Shown: piece by piece, positions 40,993-50,283 of the stretch
Layout of the letters: each line of letters starts with the position of its first letter
Position numbering within the stretch: position 1 is the stretch's first letter
Notes under the pieces: generated by a model
What the model saw: the letters and a program-made list of their open reading frames with translations, nothing else
Databases searched by the model: none
Told to the model about the DNA's origin: nothing
Program-made: the position numbers and the translations under genes
Source: Bacillota bacterium
GTDB taxonomy: Bacteria; Bacillota; Negativicutes; Sporomusales; UBA7701
Direction of reading: 5' to 3'
Length of the DNA: 64,000 nt
Assembly (NCBI GenBank): GCA_023415775.1
Contig: JAEZJM010000036.1
Span: forward strand, 19,957 to 83,956

Positions 40993-41778
40993 ATGAAAAA
41001 AAACAAATTAGCCCTTATCGGCTGCGGTTATCTCAACGAAATCGTCGCCAACGCCCTGCACGCCGGGCTCCTGCCGGAATATGAACTCATCGCCGTTCTG
41101 GGCAGAGACTATGACCGCGCCAGGGAATTTGCCGGCCGCCACGGCTGCAAAGCGTGTGCGGATATCGACGAACTTGTGGCGATGAAGGCGGATTTTACGG
41201 CTGAAGCGGCATCGGTAAAAGCCGTACAGGAATACGGCGAAAAAGTCTTGGAGGGCGGCTCGAACCTAGTTGTGCTGTCGATCGGCGTCTTCGCCGACCG
41301 CGATTTTTACGAACGTATAAAAAATACCGCCGCCGCCAACAAGCGCCGCGTTTATATCGCCAGCGGCGCCGTGGGCGGCTTCGACGTCCTGCGTACCGCC
41401 GCCCTCATGAGCCCGATTACCGCTTCCATCGGCGCGCAGAAAGCGCCGGCTTCGCTCAGGAATACGCCGCTCTTCACCGACGGCCTCATGGACATCACCG
41501 AACCGCAGCCGGTATTCAGCGGCACGACCAAAGAGGCCATCGCCCTTTTGCCCACCAAGGTAAATGTGGCGATCGCCACCGCCCTTGCCAGCGCCGGCCC
41601 GGAAAAGACCACCATGAATATCAGTGCCGTACCGGGCTTCAAGGGCGACAAATACAAGATCGAAATACAAGGCGAGGAAGTATGCGCCGAACTCAACATC
41701 TATTCCCGCACCAGTGCGATTGCGGCGTGGAGCGTTGTCCAAGTTCTGCAAAACGCCGTAGCGCCGATAGTCTTTTAG
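40993..41778 (+). CDS. L-aspartate dehydrogenase family protein (NadX-like)
   Basis: A 261-residue NAD(P)-dependent dehydrogenase. The nucleotide-binding GCGYLNEIVANAL is at residues 10-22 (an atypical Rossmann loop), and the family segment YIASGAVGGFDVLRTAA leads into the C-terminal catalytic/dimer domain ending SAIAAWSVVQVLQNAV. NadX oxidises aspartate to iminoaspartate for NAD synthesis, but no nadA or nadC is adjacent. Instead a 2-hydroxyacid dehydrogenase follows 12 bases later, so another amino or imino acid substrate is possible. Ribosome site AAAAGAGGT. Confidence 0.78.
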   Translation: MKKNKLALIGCGYLNEIVANALHAGLLPEYELIAVLGRDYDRAREFAGRHGCKACADIDELVAMKADFTAEAASVKAVQEYGEKVLEGGSNLVVLSIGVFADRDFYERIKNTAAANKRRVYIASGAVGGFDVLRTAALMSPITASIGAQKAPASLRNTPLFTDGLMDITEPQPVFSGTTKEAIALLPTKVNVAIATALASAGPEKTTMNISAVPGFKGDKYKIEIQGEEVCAELNIYSRTSAIAAWSVVQVLQNAVAPIVF

Positions 41779-41790
41779 GAGGCATCCCGC

Positions 41791-42696
41791 ATGTTTAAAA
41801 AATTAGTCGCCATCGAGCCGGTCGGCCTCATTCCGTCGGCCGAGCAAAAGCTCCATGAGTATGCCCAAGAAGTTGTCCTGTTTCCCGACATCCCCAAAGA
41901 CGACGCGGACATAATCCGCCGCATCGGCGATGCCGACGCCGTGCTGCTCAGCTACACAAGCCGCATAGAAAAAAGCGTGCTTGCAGCCTGCCCCCGCATC
42001 CGCTACATCGGCATGTGCTGCAGCCTGTATTCCGAAGAAAGCGCCAATGTCGATATTCGCGCCGCCAGGGCAAAAAACATCGCCGTATACGGCATCCGCG
42101 ACTACGGCGACCAGGGCGTCGTCGAATACGTCCTCAGCGAACTCATCCGCTATCTCCACGGTTTCGGCACCAAACAGTGGCAGGAGCAGCCGGTCGAGCT
42201 TACCGGCCTGAAAGTCGGCATAGTCGGCCTGGGCACCTCCGGGCGGATGATCGCCGAAGGGCTTCAGGCTCTGGGCGCCGATCTGCACTACTTCAGCCGC
42301 ACCCGCAAGCCGGAGCAGGAAAGCAAAGGCATCAAATACCTGCCCTTGAAAGAACTGCTCAATACCGTCGATGTCGTCTGCACCTGCCTGAACAAAAACG
42401 TTATCCTGTTTGGCGACGAACAGTTCGCATGTCTGGGCAACCACAAAATCATGTTCAATACCTCCATCGGGCCGTCGCACGAAATTCCCGCCCTTGCCAA
42501 ATGGCTCGAACACGGCGACAACGAATTCTTCTGCGACACCGCCGCCGCTCTCGGCGACGCTACCGGCACGCTGCGCGCCAGCCCGCACGTAAACTGTATG
42601 AACGCATCGTCCGGTCGTACCCGGCAGGCCTTCGACCGCCTGAGCGAAAAAGTATTGCAAAATATCGCAACATATCTGAGCAAAAACAGCATATGA
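41791..42696 (+). CDS. D-isomer-specific 2-hydroxyacid dehydrogenase
   Basis: A 301-residue oxidoreductase of the D-2-hydroxyacid dehydrogenase family. The NAD-binding motif is KVGIVGLGTSGRMIAEGLQ (about residues 138-156). The substrate-domain active-site arginine is probably near CTCLNKNVI, and the usual C-terminal catalytic histidine region is altered (ASPHVNCMNASSGRT). It forms an apparent two-gene operon with the aspartate-dehydrogenase-like gene (TAGGAGGC overlaps the upstream stop). The precise substrate is unknown. Confidence 0.8.
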   Translation: MFKKLVAIEPVGLIPSAEQKLHEYAQEVVLFPDIPKDDADIIRRIGDADAVLLSYTSRIEKSVLAACPRIRYIGMCCSLYSEESANVDIRAARAKNIAVYGIRDYGDQGVVEYVLSELIRYLHGFGTKQWQEQPVELTGLKVGIVGLGTSGRMIAEGLQALGADLHYFSRTRKPEQESKGIKYLPLKELLNTVDVVCTCLNKNVILFGDEQFACLGNHKIMFNTSIGPSHEIPALAKWLEHGDNEFFCDTAAALGDATGTLRASPHVNCMNASSGRTRQAFDRLSEKVLQNIATYLSKNSI

Positions 42697-42718
42697 AAAA
42701 GAGTTAATACCGGCCGGC

Positions 42719-42757
42719 AAAAAGAGGCAACAACTCGCGCAGGGTTGCTGTCTCTTT
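42719..42757 (+). terminator. Probable terminator of the dehydrogenase pair
   Basis: AAAGAG-GCAAC pairs with GTTGC-TGT-CTCTTT with a 3-base bulge. Short T-run only. Confidence 0.5.
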
Positions 42758-42931
42758 GCAATAACCCGCCTTTGCAGGAGTTTGCCTTGGGTCAAAGAGA
42801 ATAATAGCATTGTGCAGACAAGAATCCTGCAATCGCCGGGATTCTCATTTTTTTGCAAGAGCGGCAGCCGGATAAATAGCTGTCAGGCAATGGGCGGATA
42901 CTACATACTACCGAAAGGAAAGGCACGGCGG

Positions 42932-43483
42932 ATGAACTATGTGGCAATCGATTTCGAAACCGCCAACCGCAGCAGAGCCAGCGCCTGTAGCCTGGCTGCG
43001 GTTACAGTGGAAAACGGGCGGATCGTAAATGCGGCCTATTCGCTGATTCGTCCGCCGGTACTCCAATTCGATTATTGGAATACCAGGATCCACGGGATAA
43101 CGGCCCAAGATGTGGCCGATAAACAGACGTTTGCGGAGCTGTGGCCCAGGATACGGCCACACCTTGAAAATAAAACAGTCATCGCCCATAATGCGCCTTT
43201 CGATATCGGCGTGCTCCGCGGCATGCTGGACGAATACGGACTGCCGCATCCCCGCTTCCAATACGCGTGTACGGTCGACATTGCCAGACGGGTATGGGCC
43301 GATGTCGAGAATTATAAACTACCGACGCTCGCCAATCGTCTTGCCATCCTGTTCGAGCACCACAACGCCCTGCATGATGCCCGCGCCTGCGCCATGATTG
43401 CGCTGGCGGCCCACGAAACAACAAAGGCGGCAAGCTTCAAACATCTGGCCGAAAAACTGAAGATTGCCGTCAGGGATTTTTAG
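42932..43483 (+). CDS. DnaQ-like 3'-5' exonuclease
   Basis: A 183-residue DEDDh exonuclease. ExoI is YVAIDFETANRSRAS, ExoII is VIAHNAPFDIGVLRGML, and ExoIII is HHNALHDARACAMIAL. It matches the stand-alone polymerase III epsilon-like domain, close to the form that carries no BRCT domain. A longer open frame begins at 42782, but the ATG at 42932 directly follows GAAAGGAAAGG and starts at the usual family N-terminus. It probably trims DNA or RNA 3' ends in repair. The DEAD-box helicase follows 32 bases later. Confidence 0.85.
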   Translation: MNYVAIDFETANRSRASACSLAAVTVENGRIVNAAYSLIRPPVLQFDYWNTRIHGITAQDVADKQTFAELWPRIRPHLENKTVIAHNAPFDIGVLRGMLDEYGLPHPRFQYACTVDIARRVWADVENYKLPTLANRLAILFEHHNALHDARACAMIALAAHETTKAASFKHLAEKLKIAVRDF

Positions 43484-43515
43484 CTAGCGAAAGCGCTGTA
43501 TGGGAGTGAAAAAAC

Positions 43516-44694
43516 ATGGATGATTCATTTGCGGGCATCGGCATAAACGAGCCGCTTGCCAGGGGCCTCGGCAAGGCGGGCATAACCCGGCCGACTGAGA
43601 TACAGGCCGCAGTAATCCCGCCGGTCCTCTTCGGCAAGGACGTTTTCGGGCAATCGGCGACCGGCACAGGCAAGACGTTGGCCTATCTGCTGCCGCTCTT
43701 CCAGAAGATCGAAGCCGCCAAAAAGGAGACCCAGGCGATTATCCTTGCCCCGACTCATGAATTGGCGATGCAGATATATCACCAGAGTGAATCGCTCGCC
43801 CAAAACGCGGCCTTGCCGGTAACGGCCGTCCCGATCATCGGCCAGGTCAATATAACGCGGCAAATCGATATGCTGAAGGGAAAACCGCAGATTATTATCG
43901 GTTCGGGCGGTAGGATTCTCGAACTCATCCAGAAGCGCAAGATAAATACCCAGACGGTCAGGACGATTATCATCGATGAAGCGGACAGAATGCTGGATGA
44001 CACGAACTGGGCCACCGTCAAAGCGGTGGTCAAAACCACCATGCGCGACAGGCAAATGCTGCTCTTCTCGGCGACCGTCCCCCCGGCCGCGCTGGCGCGC
44101 GCCAGGGAACTCACGCGCGACCCGGAAGTGATCGCCGTTAAGGGGCAGACAGATATTCCGGCCGGCATTTCCCACCTGTATTTTGTGTGCGAGCAGCGGG
44201 AAAAAATCGAGGTGCTGCGCAAACTGGCAGCCCACCTGAATGTGGAACAGGCGCTTGTTTTCATCAATCAGAACGAAGCGATCGAAACAACGGTCATGAA
44301 GCTTAACTATCACGGCCTGGCGGCGGCCGGCATATATGGCGCGGCCGTCAAAGCCGACCGCCAAAAAGCGCTGGAGGATTTCCGCAGCGGCAAGGCGCGG
44401 CTCCTGGTCGCCTCCGACCTGGCGGCGCGGGGGCTGGATATACCGGGGGTGGCGTATGTCTTCAACCTGGAGCTGGCGGAAGACCCCCAAATCTACCTGC
44501 ACCGGGCGGGGCGGACGGGTCGGGCCGGCCAGAGCGGCACGGCGATATCGCTGGTTACCCGTAAAGAGACGGAGCTGGTCGCAAAAATCGCGAAGACCCT
44601 GAAAATCAAGTTGGCGGCCAAAGAGCTGCACCGCGGCAAAATTGTCGACAGTAGCCCGCCGGTGAAGCCTGCGATGCGCCCGGCAACAAAGTAA
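43516..44694 (+). CDS. DEAD-box RNA helicase
   Basis: A 392-residue ATP-dependent RNA helicase. Q motif region (FAGIGINEPLARGLGKAGI...PTEIQ), Walker A SATGTGKTLAYLLPL, motif Ia APTHELAMQ, motif II IIDEADRML, motif III FSATVPP, motif V VASDLAARGLDIPGV and motif VI HRAGRTGRAG are all present. The short C-terminal tail is basic. It lacks the RNA-binding extension of DbpA or CsdA, so it is a minimal RhlE/CshB-like helicase. ATG preceded by GGGAGTG. ABC-F gene starts 11 bases after its stop. Confidence 0.92.
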   Translation: MDDSFAGIGINEPLARGLGKAGITRPTEIQAAVIPPVLFGKDVFGQSATGTGKTLAYLLPLFQKIEAAKKETQAIILAPTHELAMQIYHQSESLAQNAALPVTAVPIIGQVNITRQIDMLKGKPQIIIGSGGRILELIQKRKINTQTVRTIIIDEADRMLDDTNWATVKAVVKTTMRDRQMLLFSATVPPAALARARELTRDPEVIAVKGQTDIPAGISHLYFVCEQREKIEVLRKLAAHLNVEQALVFINQNEAIETTVMKLNYHGLAAAGIYGAAVKADRQKALEDFRSGKARLLVASDLAARGLDIPGVAYVFNLELAEDPQIYLHRAGRTGRAGQSGTAISLVTRKETELVAKIAKTLKIKLAAKELHRGKIVDSSPPVKPAMRPATK

Positions 44695-44705
44695 GGGATT
44701 ACAGC

Positions 44706-46619
44706 ATGAATGTACTTTCGATAGAAAATTTGGCGAAAAATTATGGCGAGAGGGTCTTGTTTGCCAATGTCTCCCTTGGTGTCGACGAAGGCGACAAAAT
44801 CGGTCTCATCGGCGTCAACGGCGCCGGTAAATCGACTTTCTTAAAAGTGATCGCCGGGATAGAACCGGCCGATGGAGGTACGGTAACGCTAGGGAGCGGC
44901 GTGCGGGTGGGTTATTTGCCGCAAAACCCCGAGCTTGACGCCGAATCCACCGTACTTGCGCAAGTATTCACAGGCGGCTCGCCGGTAATGCGGCTGATCC
45001 GCGAATACGAGCAAGCATTGCAGCAGGCCGGCGTTGCTTCCGGCGATGCCGAGCGGCAAAAGAAGCTGATTGCCCTTAGCCAGCGAATGGACGCCATGGA
45101 TGCGTGGCAATTGGAAAGCAGCGCCAAAGCAATCCTGACCAAGCTGGGCATCAGCGATTTTACAGCCATTATCGGCGCCCTTTCCGGAGGAGAGCGCAAG
45201 CGGGTCGCGCTGGCCAGCGTCCTGGTAAATCCGGCCGACCTGCTCATTCTCGATGAGCCGACCAATCATATCGACAACGAAATGGTCGTCTGGCTGGAGC
45301 AATACCTCCACGCTTACAAGGGCGCCCTGCTCATGGTTACCCATGACAGATACTTTCTCGACCGGGTAGCCACCCGCATTATCGAAATAGATAAAGGCCG
45401 GCTGTATACCTATGGCGGCAACTATAGCAGCTTCCTCGAAAAGAAGGCCGAGCGGGAAGAACAGCAGGCCGGCAGCGAACGGAAGCGGCAAAATCTCTTC
45501 CGCAATGAGCTGGCCTGGATAAGGCGGGGCGCGCGAGCGCGGACCACCAAACAGAAGGCGCGGCTCGACAGATTTCAGCAGCTCGGCAGTCAAAAAGCCG
45601 AACCCGTGGCGGAAAAGCTGGAGATAGAGGCTGTCGCAAGCCGGCTAGGCCGGAAAATCATTGCCCTGGAGCATATCAAACAAGCGTTCGGCGAGCGAAC
45701 CCTGATCCGCGATTTCAGCTACACCGTTCTGCGGGACGACAGGGTTGGCATCGTCGGACCTAACGGCAGCGGGAAATCCACGCTGCTTAATATCATTGCC
45801 GGGCGTCTGGCCCCCGACAGCGGCACCGTAGATGTCGGGCAGACCGTCAAGATCGGCTGCTTCTCCCAGGAAAGCGGCGACATGGACGACACCATGCGGG
45901 TCATCGACTACATCAGGGAAGAAGCCAACATTATCGCCACAGCCGACGGCGGCACAGTCAGCGCCTCGCAGATGCTGGAGCGATTCCTCTTTCCGCCGAA
46001 TGTGCAGTGGATGCCGATAGCCAAGCTGTCAGGCGGGGAAAAGCGCCGCCTGTATCTGCTCAGGATATTGATGGGGGCGCCAAATGTACTGCTGCTCGAT
46101 GAACCCACCAACGACCTCGATATCCAGACACTCACCATTCTCGAGGACTATCTGGACGATTTCCCCGGCGCGGTCATCGTCGTATCCCACGACCGCTACT
46201 TCCTCGACCGGGTGGCTGATAAGATATTCGCCTTCGAGCATGACGGCGATATCAGGCAATATACCGGCGGCTACTCCGACTACCGGGATAAGCGCACGCC
46301 GCCGGAGCCTGCGGCAGCCGGGAAGGCAAACGGCAAAGACGCGAAACCGCCTGCGCCCCGCGAGGCGAAAAAGCCGTGCCGCTTTACCTTTAACGAGCAG
46401 CGCGAATATGAGCAAATCGACGGAGTAATTGCCGGCGTCGAACGGAAATTGCATGAAGTTGCCGCCCGCATCGACGCCGCAGGCAGCGACTTTGAACAAC
46501 TGCAAATGCTGGTGGCCGAGCAGAAGCAACTGGAGAGCGAGCTTGACGGATTATTGGAGCGGTGGACATATCTGAATGAACTGGCGGAGGAAATAAGCAA
46601 AAGTTCAAGAACAAAATAA
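44706..46619 (+). CDS. ABC-F family ATPase (Uup-like)
   Basis: A 637-residue protein with two ABC cassettes and no membrane segment. Walker A motifs GVNGAGKST (about residue 38) and GPNGSGKST (about 352), signature motifs LSGGERKR and LSGGEKRR, and Walker B motifs LLILDEPTN and LLLDEPTND. The P-site linker lies between about residues 240 and 320. A C-terminal coiled-coil domain (about 570-637, EQREYEQIDGVIAGVERKL) is typical of Uup. ABC-F proteins act on ribosomes or, for Uup, on branched DNA/ribosomal intermediates. Drug resistance cannot be claimed from sequence. Confidence 0.9.
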   Translation: MNVLSIENLAKNYGERVLFANVSLGVDEGDKIGLIGVNGAGKSTFLKVIAGIEPADGGTVTLGSGVRVGYLPQNPELDAESTVLAQVFTGGSPVMRLIREYEQALQQAGVASGDAERQKKLIALSQRMDAMDAWQLESSAKAILTKLGISDFTAIIGALSGGERKRVALASVLVNPADLLILDEPTNHIDNEMVVWLEQYLHAYKGALLMVTHDRYFLDRVATRIIEIDKGRLYTYGGNYSSFLEKKAEREEQQAGSERKRQNLFRNELAWIRRGARARTTKQKARLDRFQQLGSQKAEPVAEKLEIEAVASRLGRKIIALEHIKQAFGERTLIRDFSYTVLRDDRVGIVGPNGSGKSTLLNIIAGRLAPDSGTVDVGQTVKIGCFSQESGDMDDTMRVIDYIREEANIIATADGGTVSASQMLERFLFPPNVQWMPIAKLSGGEKRRLYLLRILMGAPNVLLLDEPTNDLDIQTLTILEDYLDDFPGAVIVVSHDRYFLDRVADKIFAFEHDGDIRQYTGGYSDYRDKRTPPEPAAAGKANGKDAKPPAPREAKKPCRFTFNEQREYEQIDGVIAGVERKLHEVAARIDAAGSDFEQLQMLVAEQKQLESELDGLLERWTYLNELAEEISKSSRTK

Positions 46620-46683
46620 AAAGGCGGTCTCAACGAACGCCGCTGACAACAAAGATATTATTTTGATTAGGCAGGTGTAGACT

Positions 46684-47298
46684 TTGGCGCAGGTTCTCGC
46701 GATCACGGCCAATCCGCGAAAAAATTCGTATACAATGCGGCTCATGCAAGCCTTCCTGACGGCGTACAAAAAGCGCAATCCGGCGGACAATATTATTGAG
46801 CTCGATCTATATCAAACGGAAATACCGGAAATAAACGCCGCCGTTCTGGAAGCCTGGAGCAAAGCGCCAGGGCAACATACCGCCGAAGAAGAGGCCCTGC
46901 TGGCGCGGATCGATCATTTTACCCGTCAGTTTATCGAAGCCGATAAAGTAATCATTGCCGCCCCGATGTGGAATCTACAGTTTCCGCCCCTGCTTTCAGC
47001 GTATATCGCCAATATCGCGGTCGCGGGAAAAACCTTCGAATACACGGACGCCGGGTGGCGGGGCCTGGTGCCCGACAAGCCGGTGCTGCTTATTCACGTC
47101 CGCGGCGGCTACTATTCCGACGGTCCCGCCCAGGCTTTCGACCACGCCGTCCCCTACCTCAGATCAGTCTGCAGTCTATTGGGAATCGCCGACTTCAGGA
47201 CGATAATCTGCGAGGGTATCGAAGCGTCCCCCGACAAATCGCGGGAAATTTTCGAACAGGCGATGCTAGCGGCGGTCCAACTGGCGGAAACTTTCTAA
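46684..47298 (+). CDS. azoR: FMN-dependent NADH-azoreductase
   Basis: A 204-residue flavodoxin-fold enzyme. ITANPRKNSYTMRLMQAFL (FMN phosphate loop), APMWNLQFPPLLSAYI, and HVRGGYYSDGPAQAFDHA are family hallmarks. It reduces quinones and azo compounds with NADH. The TTG start lies after AGGCAGGTG. It stands alone, with its own terminator. Confidence 0.88.
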   Translation: MAQVLAITANPRKNSYTMRLMQAFLTAYKKRNPADNIIELDLYQTEIPEINAAVLEAWSKAPGQHTAEEEALLARIDHFTRQFIEADKVIIAAPMWNLQFPPLLSAYIANIAVAGKTFEYTDAGWRGLVPDKPVLLIHVRGGYYSDGPAQAFDHAVPYLRSVCSLLGIADFRTIICEGIEASPDKSREIFEQAMLAAVQLAETF

Positions 47299-47329
47299 TA
47301 GAATCCCAAACTACCCAATCGAAAAAACA

Positions 47330-47366
47330 GAAAGCTCCTGTCAATTCCCGGCAGGAGCTTTTTCTG
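47330..47366 (+). terminator. Rho-independent terminator after azoR
   Basis: AAAGCTCCTG / CAGGAGCTTT stem with a short loop and TTTTTCTG tail. Confidence 0.85.
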
Positions 47367-47461
47367 ATTTCCTGGAATATTTTCCTTAGACATTTTCCGT
47401 GCAACCGCGGGCGAAGCTTAATAAAAAATGCGGCATTGTACGCACACGGAGGTATGAAGAA

Positions 47462-48820
47462 GTGAACACCTATGAACGGCTGGAGGTGCTTCTGGACGCC
47501 GGGACATTCCGTGATGCCTCGTCTTCACCGGAAACGCTGTTCGTCACCGGCGAGGGAGAGATCGACGGCCGGCCGGTCTACGTCATCGCCGGCCGTGCCG
47601 AAGGGATCTATGCCGAAAAAGTGCTGATCGCCAATCTCAGCGAAGAAACGGCGTTTTTCCGGCAAGCCGCCACCGCAAAACAACCCCTGGTATTCATCCA
47701 CGACAACCCGACCGGCCCCCTCGGGAAAACGACCCCCATCCTGCGCAACCAGAGCAGGCTTCTGCTGGAGCGCAACGCCTTGGGCGCAAGCTACTGCAAC
47801 TATGCGCGCCTGACCGGCGCAATGCCCACCGTGTCCGTTGTCCTCGGGCGGATCAGTTCGTCGCAGACCTTCCATACGGTGATGAGCGACATCACCGTCA
47901 TGGCGAAACAGGCTGGACTCTGCATGGGGCGGCCGGATATGGTAAAGGAAGTGCTCGGCGAGGATACCTTCTTCGAAGAATTGGCTGGGCCGGTCAACCA
48001 CAGCGAAATCTCCGGCATCGTCGGCAAGGTATGCGACACCGAGCAGGAATGCCTATTATGGGCCAGGCAGTATCTATCCTACTTTCCACCGTCACCCGAA
48101 CAGCCGCCTCCCGTCTGCGAGCCCCGGGAGCCCGGCGCGTCGGACGCGGAAAGCCTCCTCGGCGTCGACGCCGGTATGGGCCTTGATATCAAGCGGCTGA
48201 TCGACACCATCGTCGACCGGTATTCCTTCCTGGAACTTTACGAGGCCCATGCCCCCGAAGTGGTGGTGGGACTCAGCCGTATCGGCGGCCGCAGCGTCGG
48301 TGTCGTCGCCAACAACTCGCGCATCAAGGGCGGAGTGCTGTTTGCCGCGACCTGCAAAAAAATCGCCAAATTCGTAGCCCTGTGCGACAACTATCGGCTC
48401 CCGCTGCTGTTCCTTGCCGACGTTCCCGGCTTCATGATCGGTAGCGATGCGGAGAAATCCGGCATCATCGGCGGCGGCGCCGAGCTCTACAAAACGATCG
48501 CCAAATCGACGGTCGCCAAAATATCCATCGTAATCAGGAAAGCCTATACCGGCGGCATCTTCGCCATGGCAGGGGGCGGCTTCGACCCTGCGGGCTTCTT
48601 CGCCCTGCCGGGAGCTGCCATCGGCATTTTCAGCCGGGAAACAATCGAGAGGCTTGCCGGCAGCCGCCAGTGCAGCGAGGAAGAAAGGCGCATCATCGAA
48701 GACCTCAGGCAGGAAATCGCCAACCCGCAGCTGCTGGTCGACCAGGGCTTGCTCGACGGCGTCATTTCCCCGTCGGCGATCCGGTCGACAGTGATTGCGT
48801 CGCTGTTCGGCCGCTCTTAG
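47462..48820 (+). CDS. Acyl-CoA carboxyltransferase-domain protein
   Basis: A 452-residue crotonase-superfamily carboxyltransferase, similar to the beta chains of propionyl/methylmalonyl-CoA enzymes. The N-terminal half (ETLFVTGEGEIDGRPVYVIAGRAEG) and the C-terminal half (GRSVGVVANNSRIKGG, LFLADVPGFMIGSDAEKSG, RKAYTGGIFAMAGGGFDP) are both recognisable. It is shorter than the usual 510-520 residues. No biotin carboxylase, biotin carrier or decarboxylase gene is beside it, so its partner and reaction are unknown. GTG start placed after GGAGGT (47449-47454). Confidence 0.82.
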   Translation: MNTYERLEVLLDAGTFRDASSSPETLFVTGEGEIDGRPVYVIAGRAEGIYAEKVLIANLSEETAFFRQAATAKQPLVFIHDNPTGPLGKTTPILRNQSRLLLERNALGASYCNYARLTGAMPTVSVVLGRISSSQTFHTVMSDITVMAKQAGLCMGRPDMVKEVLGEDTFFEELAGPVNHSEISGIVGKVCDTEQECLLWARQYLSYFPPSPEQPPPVCEPREPGASDAESLLGVDAGMGLDIKRLIDTIVDRYSFLELYEAHAPEVVVGLSRIGGRSVGVVANNSRIKGGVLFAATCKKIAKFVALCDNYRLPLLFLADVPGFMIGSDAEKSGIIGGGAELYKTIAKSTVAKISIVIRKAYTGGIFAMAGGGFDPAGFFALPGAAIGIFSRETIERLAGSRQCSEEERRIIEDLRQEIANPQLLVDQGLLDGVISPSAIRSTVIASLFGRS

Positions 48821-48893
48821 ACGCCATGACCCGCCTCGCCGGGTTCCGAAATTTATATATATTGCTATGCATTGTTATGTGGGGAGGTCAATC

Positions 48894-50078
48894 GTGAAAC
48901 AGAAATATCTGGGCTTACTGTCGGCCGGACACTTCTTTACCGACGTCAATCAGGGCGCCCTGCCGGCCATCCTGCCGTTCCTCATCGTCGAGCACAACCT
49001 CAGCTACGCCTCCGCGGCCACCCTGGTCCTGGCGGCCAACCTCGTCTCCTCCATCATCCAGCCCCTGATCGGCCACCTGGCCGACCGCAAACCCATGCCC
49101 TGGCTCATGCCGGCGGGCGTGCTCCTTGCCGGTCTTGGCCTTGCCTTCACCGGCTTTATCGGCGACTACTGGCTGCTCTTTCTATCGGTCACCGTCAGCG
49201 GCATAGGCGTTGCCGCCTTCCATCCCGAAGCCGCCCGGCTCGCCAACTTCGTCTCCGGCGAGAAAAAGGGCACCGGCATCAGCATCTTCGGCGTCGGCGG
49301 CAACGCCGGCATCGCCGTCGGGCCGATCATCACCACCGCCGCACTGCTCTTCTGGGGCCTCAAAGGCACCCTCGTCCTCCTTGTCCCCGTCGCCGTCATG
49401 GCCGCCTTCCTCGCCCTGGGGCTAAAATCCCTCGAGCAGTTCCGTCCTGCCCCCAAGAAAAAAGAGGCAGGCTCCGGGCCCGCGCCCGCGCAGGACGAGT
49501 GGGGCGCCTTCTCCCGCCTCATGGTAGTAATATTCAGCCGGTCGGCGATCTTCTACGGCCTAACCACCTTCATCCCCCTATACTGGATAAACATCCTCGA
49601 CCAGTCCAAGGCAGCCGGCGGCACGGCCCTGTCCGTCCTCCTCTTCACTGGCGCCGTAGGCACGCTGATCGGCGGACGGCTGGCCGACAAATACGGCTAC
49701 CGCCAGGTCGTAAGGGCGGGCTATGCGGCCCTCGTTCCCGCAATGCTGCTCTTCCTCACCGCCGACAGCGCCGCCGTCGCCACCCTGCTGCTCATCCCCT
49801 TGGGTCTTTGCCTGTACATCCCCTTCAGCCCGACGATCGTCCTCGGCCAGAAATACCTGCCCAACCGCATGGGCCTGGCGTCGGGCGTCACCCTCGGGCT
49901 GGCCGTCAGCTTCGGCGGCCTCACCACCCCCGTGTTGGGCTGGCTCGCCGACCAGTACGGCCTCAGCCTGGCCTTCGCCGTCGTCGCCGCCGTCCCGCTC
50001 GTCGCCGCCCTGGCGGCGTTCACCCTGACCACTCCCGGGCAAGCCCCCAAACCCGCGGCTGAGACAGGTAAACTCTAA
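48894..50078 (+). CDS. MFS efflux transporter, fosmidomycin-resistance (Fsr) type
   Basis: A 394-residue 12-helix transporter. The start LGLLSAGHFFTDVNQGALPAI and the loop GHLADRKPMPWLMPAG resemble the Fsr subfamily of the major facilitator superfamily, which pumps out fosmidomycin and similar compounds. An open frame begins upstream at 48795, but the GTG at 48894 behind GGGGAGGTC fits the family start. The carboxyltransferase ends 73 bases earlier. Whether it gives drug resistance here is unknown. Confidence 0.87.
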   Translation: MKQKYLGLLSAGHFFTDVNQGALPAILPFLIVEHNLSYASAATLVLAANLVSSIIQPLIGHLADRKPMPWLMPAGVLLAGLGLAFTGFIGDYWLLFLSVTVSGIGVAAFHPEAARLANFVSGEKKGTGISIFGVGGNAGIAVGPIITTAALLFWGLKGTLVLLVPVAVMAAFLALGLKSLEQFRPAPKKKEAGSGPAPAQDEWGAFSRLMVVIFSRSAIFYGLTTFIPLYWINILDQSKAAGGTALSVLLFTGAVGTLIGGRLADKYGYRQVVRAGYAALVPAMLLFLTADSAAVATLLLIPLGLCLYIPFSPTIVLGQKYLPNRMGLASGVTLGLAVSFGGLTTPVLGWLADQYGLSLAFAVVAAVPLVAALAAFTLTTPGQAPKPAAETGKL

Positions 50079-50102
50079 AAATATGTTACCCCGGCAAGCG
50101 AA

Positions 50103-50140
50103 GCGCCGGTTTCCGCCGCATCAGGCGCTGAAACCGGCGC
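50103..50140 (+). terminator. Strong hairpin after the MFS gene
   Basis: GCGCCGGTTTC / GAAACCGGCGC, an 11-bp perfect stem extended by an inner CGCC/GGCG pair. No T-run, so it may act as a transcript-end stabiliser or factor-dependent terminator. Confidence 0.55.
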
Positions 50141-50283
50141 ATCTCTTACTTCGGAACAAAATCGGCAGGATTTTTTGTCGATTTATGGAAGATAAACTAT
50201 AACAAAGTCGCGCCATAAGACGGACGAAAAAAATACGGCAGGCCGACTCCGACGGAACGGACCTTCTATGGAGGTGGGAAGAG

